IMG/VR virus record: IMGVR_UViG_3300009425_000122
Coordinates: 1-21,123 of that record
Length of the DNA stretch: 21,123 bases
Origin: a virus
Direction: 5' to 3' (one strand)
In this document: positions 20,869-21,123 of the stretch, in pieces
Layout of the letters: the number at the start of each line of letters is the position of its first letter
Position numbering within the stretch: position 1 is the first letter of the stretch
Position numbers and translations under genes: made by a program
Notes under the pieces: generated by a model
Told to the model about the DNA's origin: nothing
The model's database searches: none
What the model saw: the letters and a program-made list of their open reading frames with translations, nothing else

Positions 20869-20890
20869 ATTATAATATACTCATTATAAT
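20869..20890. other. Two copies of the palindrome ATTATAAT between virion genes
   Basis: ATTATAAT occurs at 20869-20876 and 20883-20890, a 14-bp step, in the only gap of about 40 bp in this part of the minus-strand operon. It could be a promoter or operator for the gene at 19269-20843. In DNA this AT-rich it may also be chance. Confidence 0.3.
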
Positions 20891-21120
20891 AGGTCATTAT
20901 TCGTTTTCTTTCTATCTAAATACATGTCTACAATTTTCCTAGCAAAGCTTCTAAAACCTAAAACGTCTATAACGACCGCGTAAAGGACGTATCTATACCA
21001 TTGAGGTAAAGTGTCCAGAGTTTCATAACTATCCTTGAAATACACGTTTAAATGCGTCCAGTCGCCTTCAGGAGACAATCCCTGTAGGAAAGGTACTATA
21101 GTAGCTACAACAACAGGCAT
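20884..21120 (-). CDS. Small phage protein, possibly cut by the window edge (78 aa)
   Basis: The frame begins at an ATG at 21118-21120, but the codon before it (TTA, 21121-21123) is open to the window edge, so the true start may lie outside. The N-terminal MPVVVATIVPFLQGLS is hydrophobic and could be a short membrane or amphipathic segment. A middle part follows (GDWTHLNVYFKDSYETLDTL), then an aromatic, hydrophobic helix (PQWYRYVLYAVVIDVLGFRS) and a basic C-terminus (DMYLDRKKTNNDLL). It might be a membrane-associated virion or lysis protein. The family is not recognised. It belongs to the virion operon by strand and spacing. Confidence 0.5.
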   Translation of the reverse strand: MPVVVATIVPFLQGLSPEGDWTHLNVYFKDSYETLDTLPQWYRYVLYAVVIDVLGFRSFARKIVDMYLDRKKTNNDLL

Positions 21121-21123
21121 TAA

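Overview
The window looks like part of a tailed-phage (or prophage) genome that infects a member of the Bacteroidota, probably a flavobacterium. The DNA is very A+T-rich and the genes are tightly packed, often joined by TAATG or ATGA stop/start overlaps. Start codons are preceded by A-rich leaders with no Shine-Dalgarno sequence. The one good promoter match is a Bacteroidota-type TAnnTTTG box (4953-4960). Several protein families are the versions usual in Bacteroidota phages: a DUF6371/Toprim-like primase, a short SSB-like protein with an acidic tip, and a portal protein. I see no tRNA, rRNA, CRISPR array or insertion sequence. The host assignment is inference.

Layout. Bases 1-128 hold the 3' end of a gene that starts outside the window. 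At 128-272 lies a strikingly regular array of five 13-bp dyads on an exact 32-bp period, immediately upstream of a winged-helix protein gene (302-640). From 302 to 4904, plus-strand genes encode small, mostly unrecognised proteins: a predicted lipoprotein, a 33-residue membrane peptide, a 460-residue phage protein of unknown function, and a compact zinc peptidase of M20 type with its own zinc ribbon. From the promoter at about 4953 to 12916 runs a replication and recombination block: ERF annealing protein, nucleotide diphosphohydrolase-like protein, SSB-like protein, primase-like zinc/Toprim protein, DnaB-like helicase, GIY-YIG nuclease plus a zinc-finger partner, a possible T4 gp55-like sigma factor, a DEDDy exonuclease, and a PD-(D/E)XK exonuclease. 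The block closes (12920-13773) with an unknown protein and two coupled small envelope proteins.

The second module (13832-21120) is on the minus strand and meets the first at a hairpin terminator at 13779-13815. Read in its own direction it encodes a short protein (possibly cut by the window edge), a 524-residue Ig/FN3-like virion protein with a GGST linker, a 301-residue virion protein, a 912-residue lectin-like tail or fibre protein, the portal protein, and a likely head-tail connector. Terminase, major capsid and DNA polymerase are not in the window.

Working model (inference): the winged-helix protein acts at the 32-bp array, as an origin or an operator. The middle block copies and recombines the genome, with ERF and the PD-(D/E)XK nuclease as a possible annealing/resection pair. 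The gp55-like protein may switch transcription to the opposite-strand late genes. The items most worth following up are the array and its neighbour, the unknown-protein/peptidase gene pair, and the putative late sigma factor.
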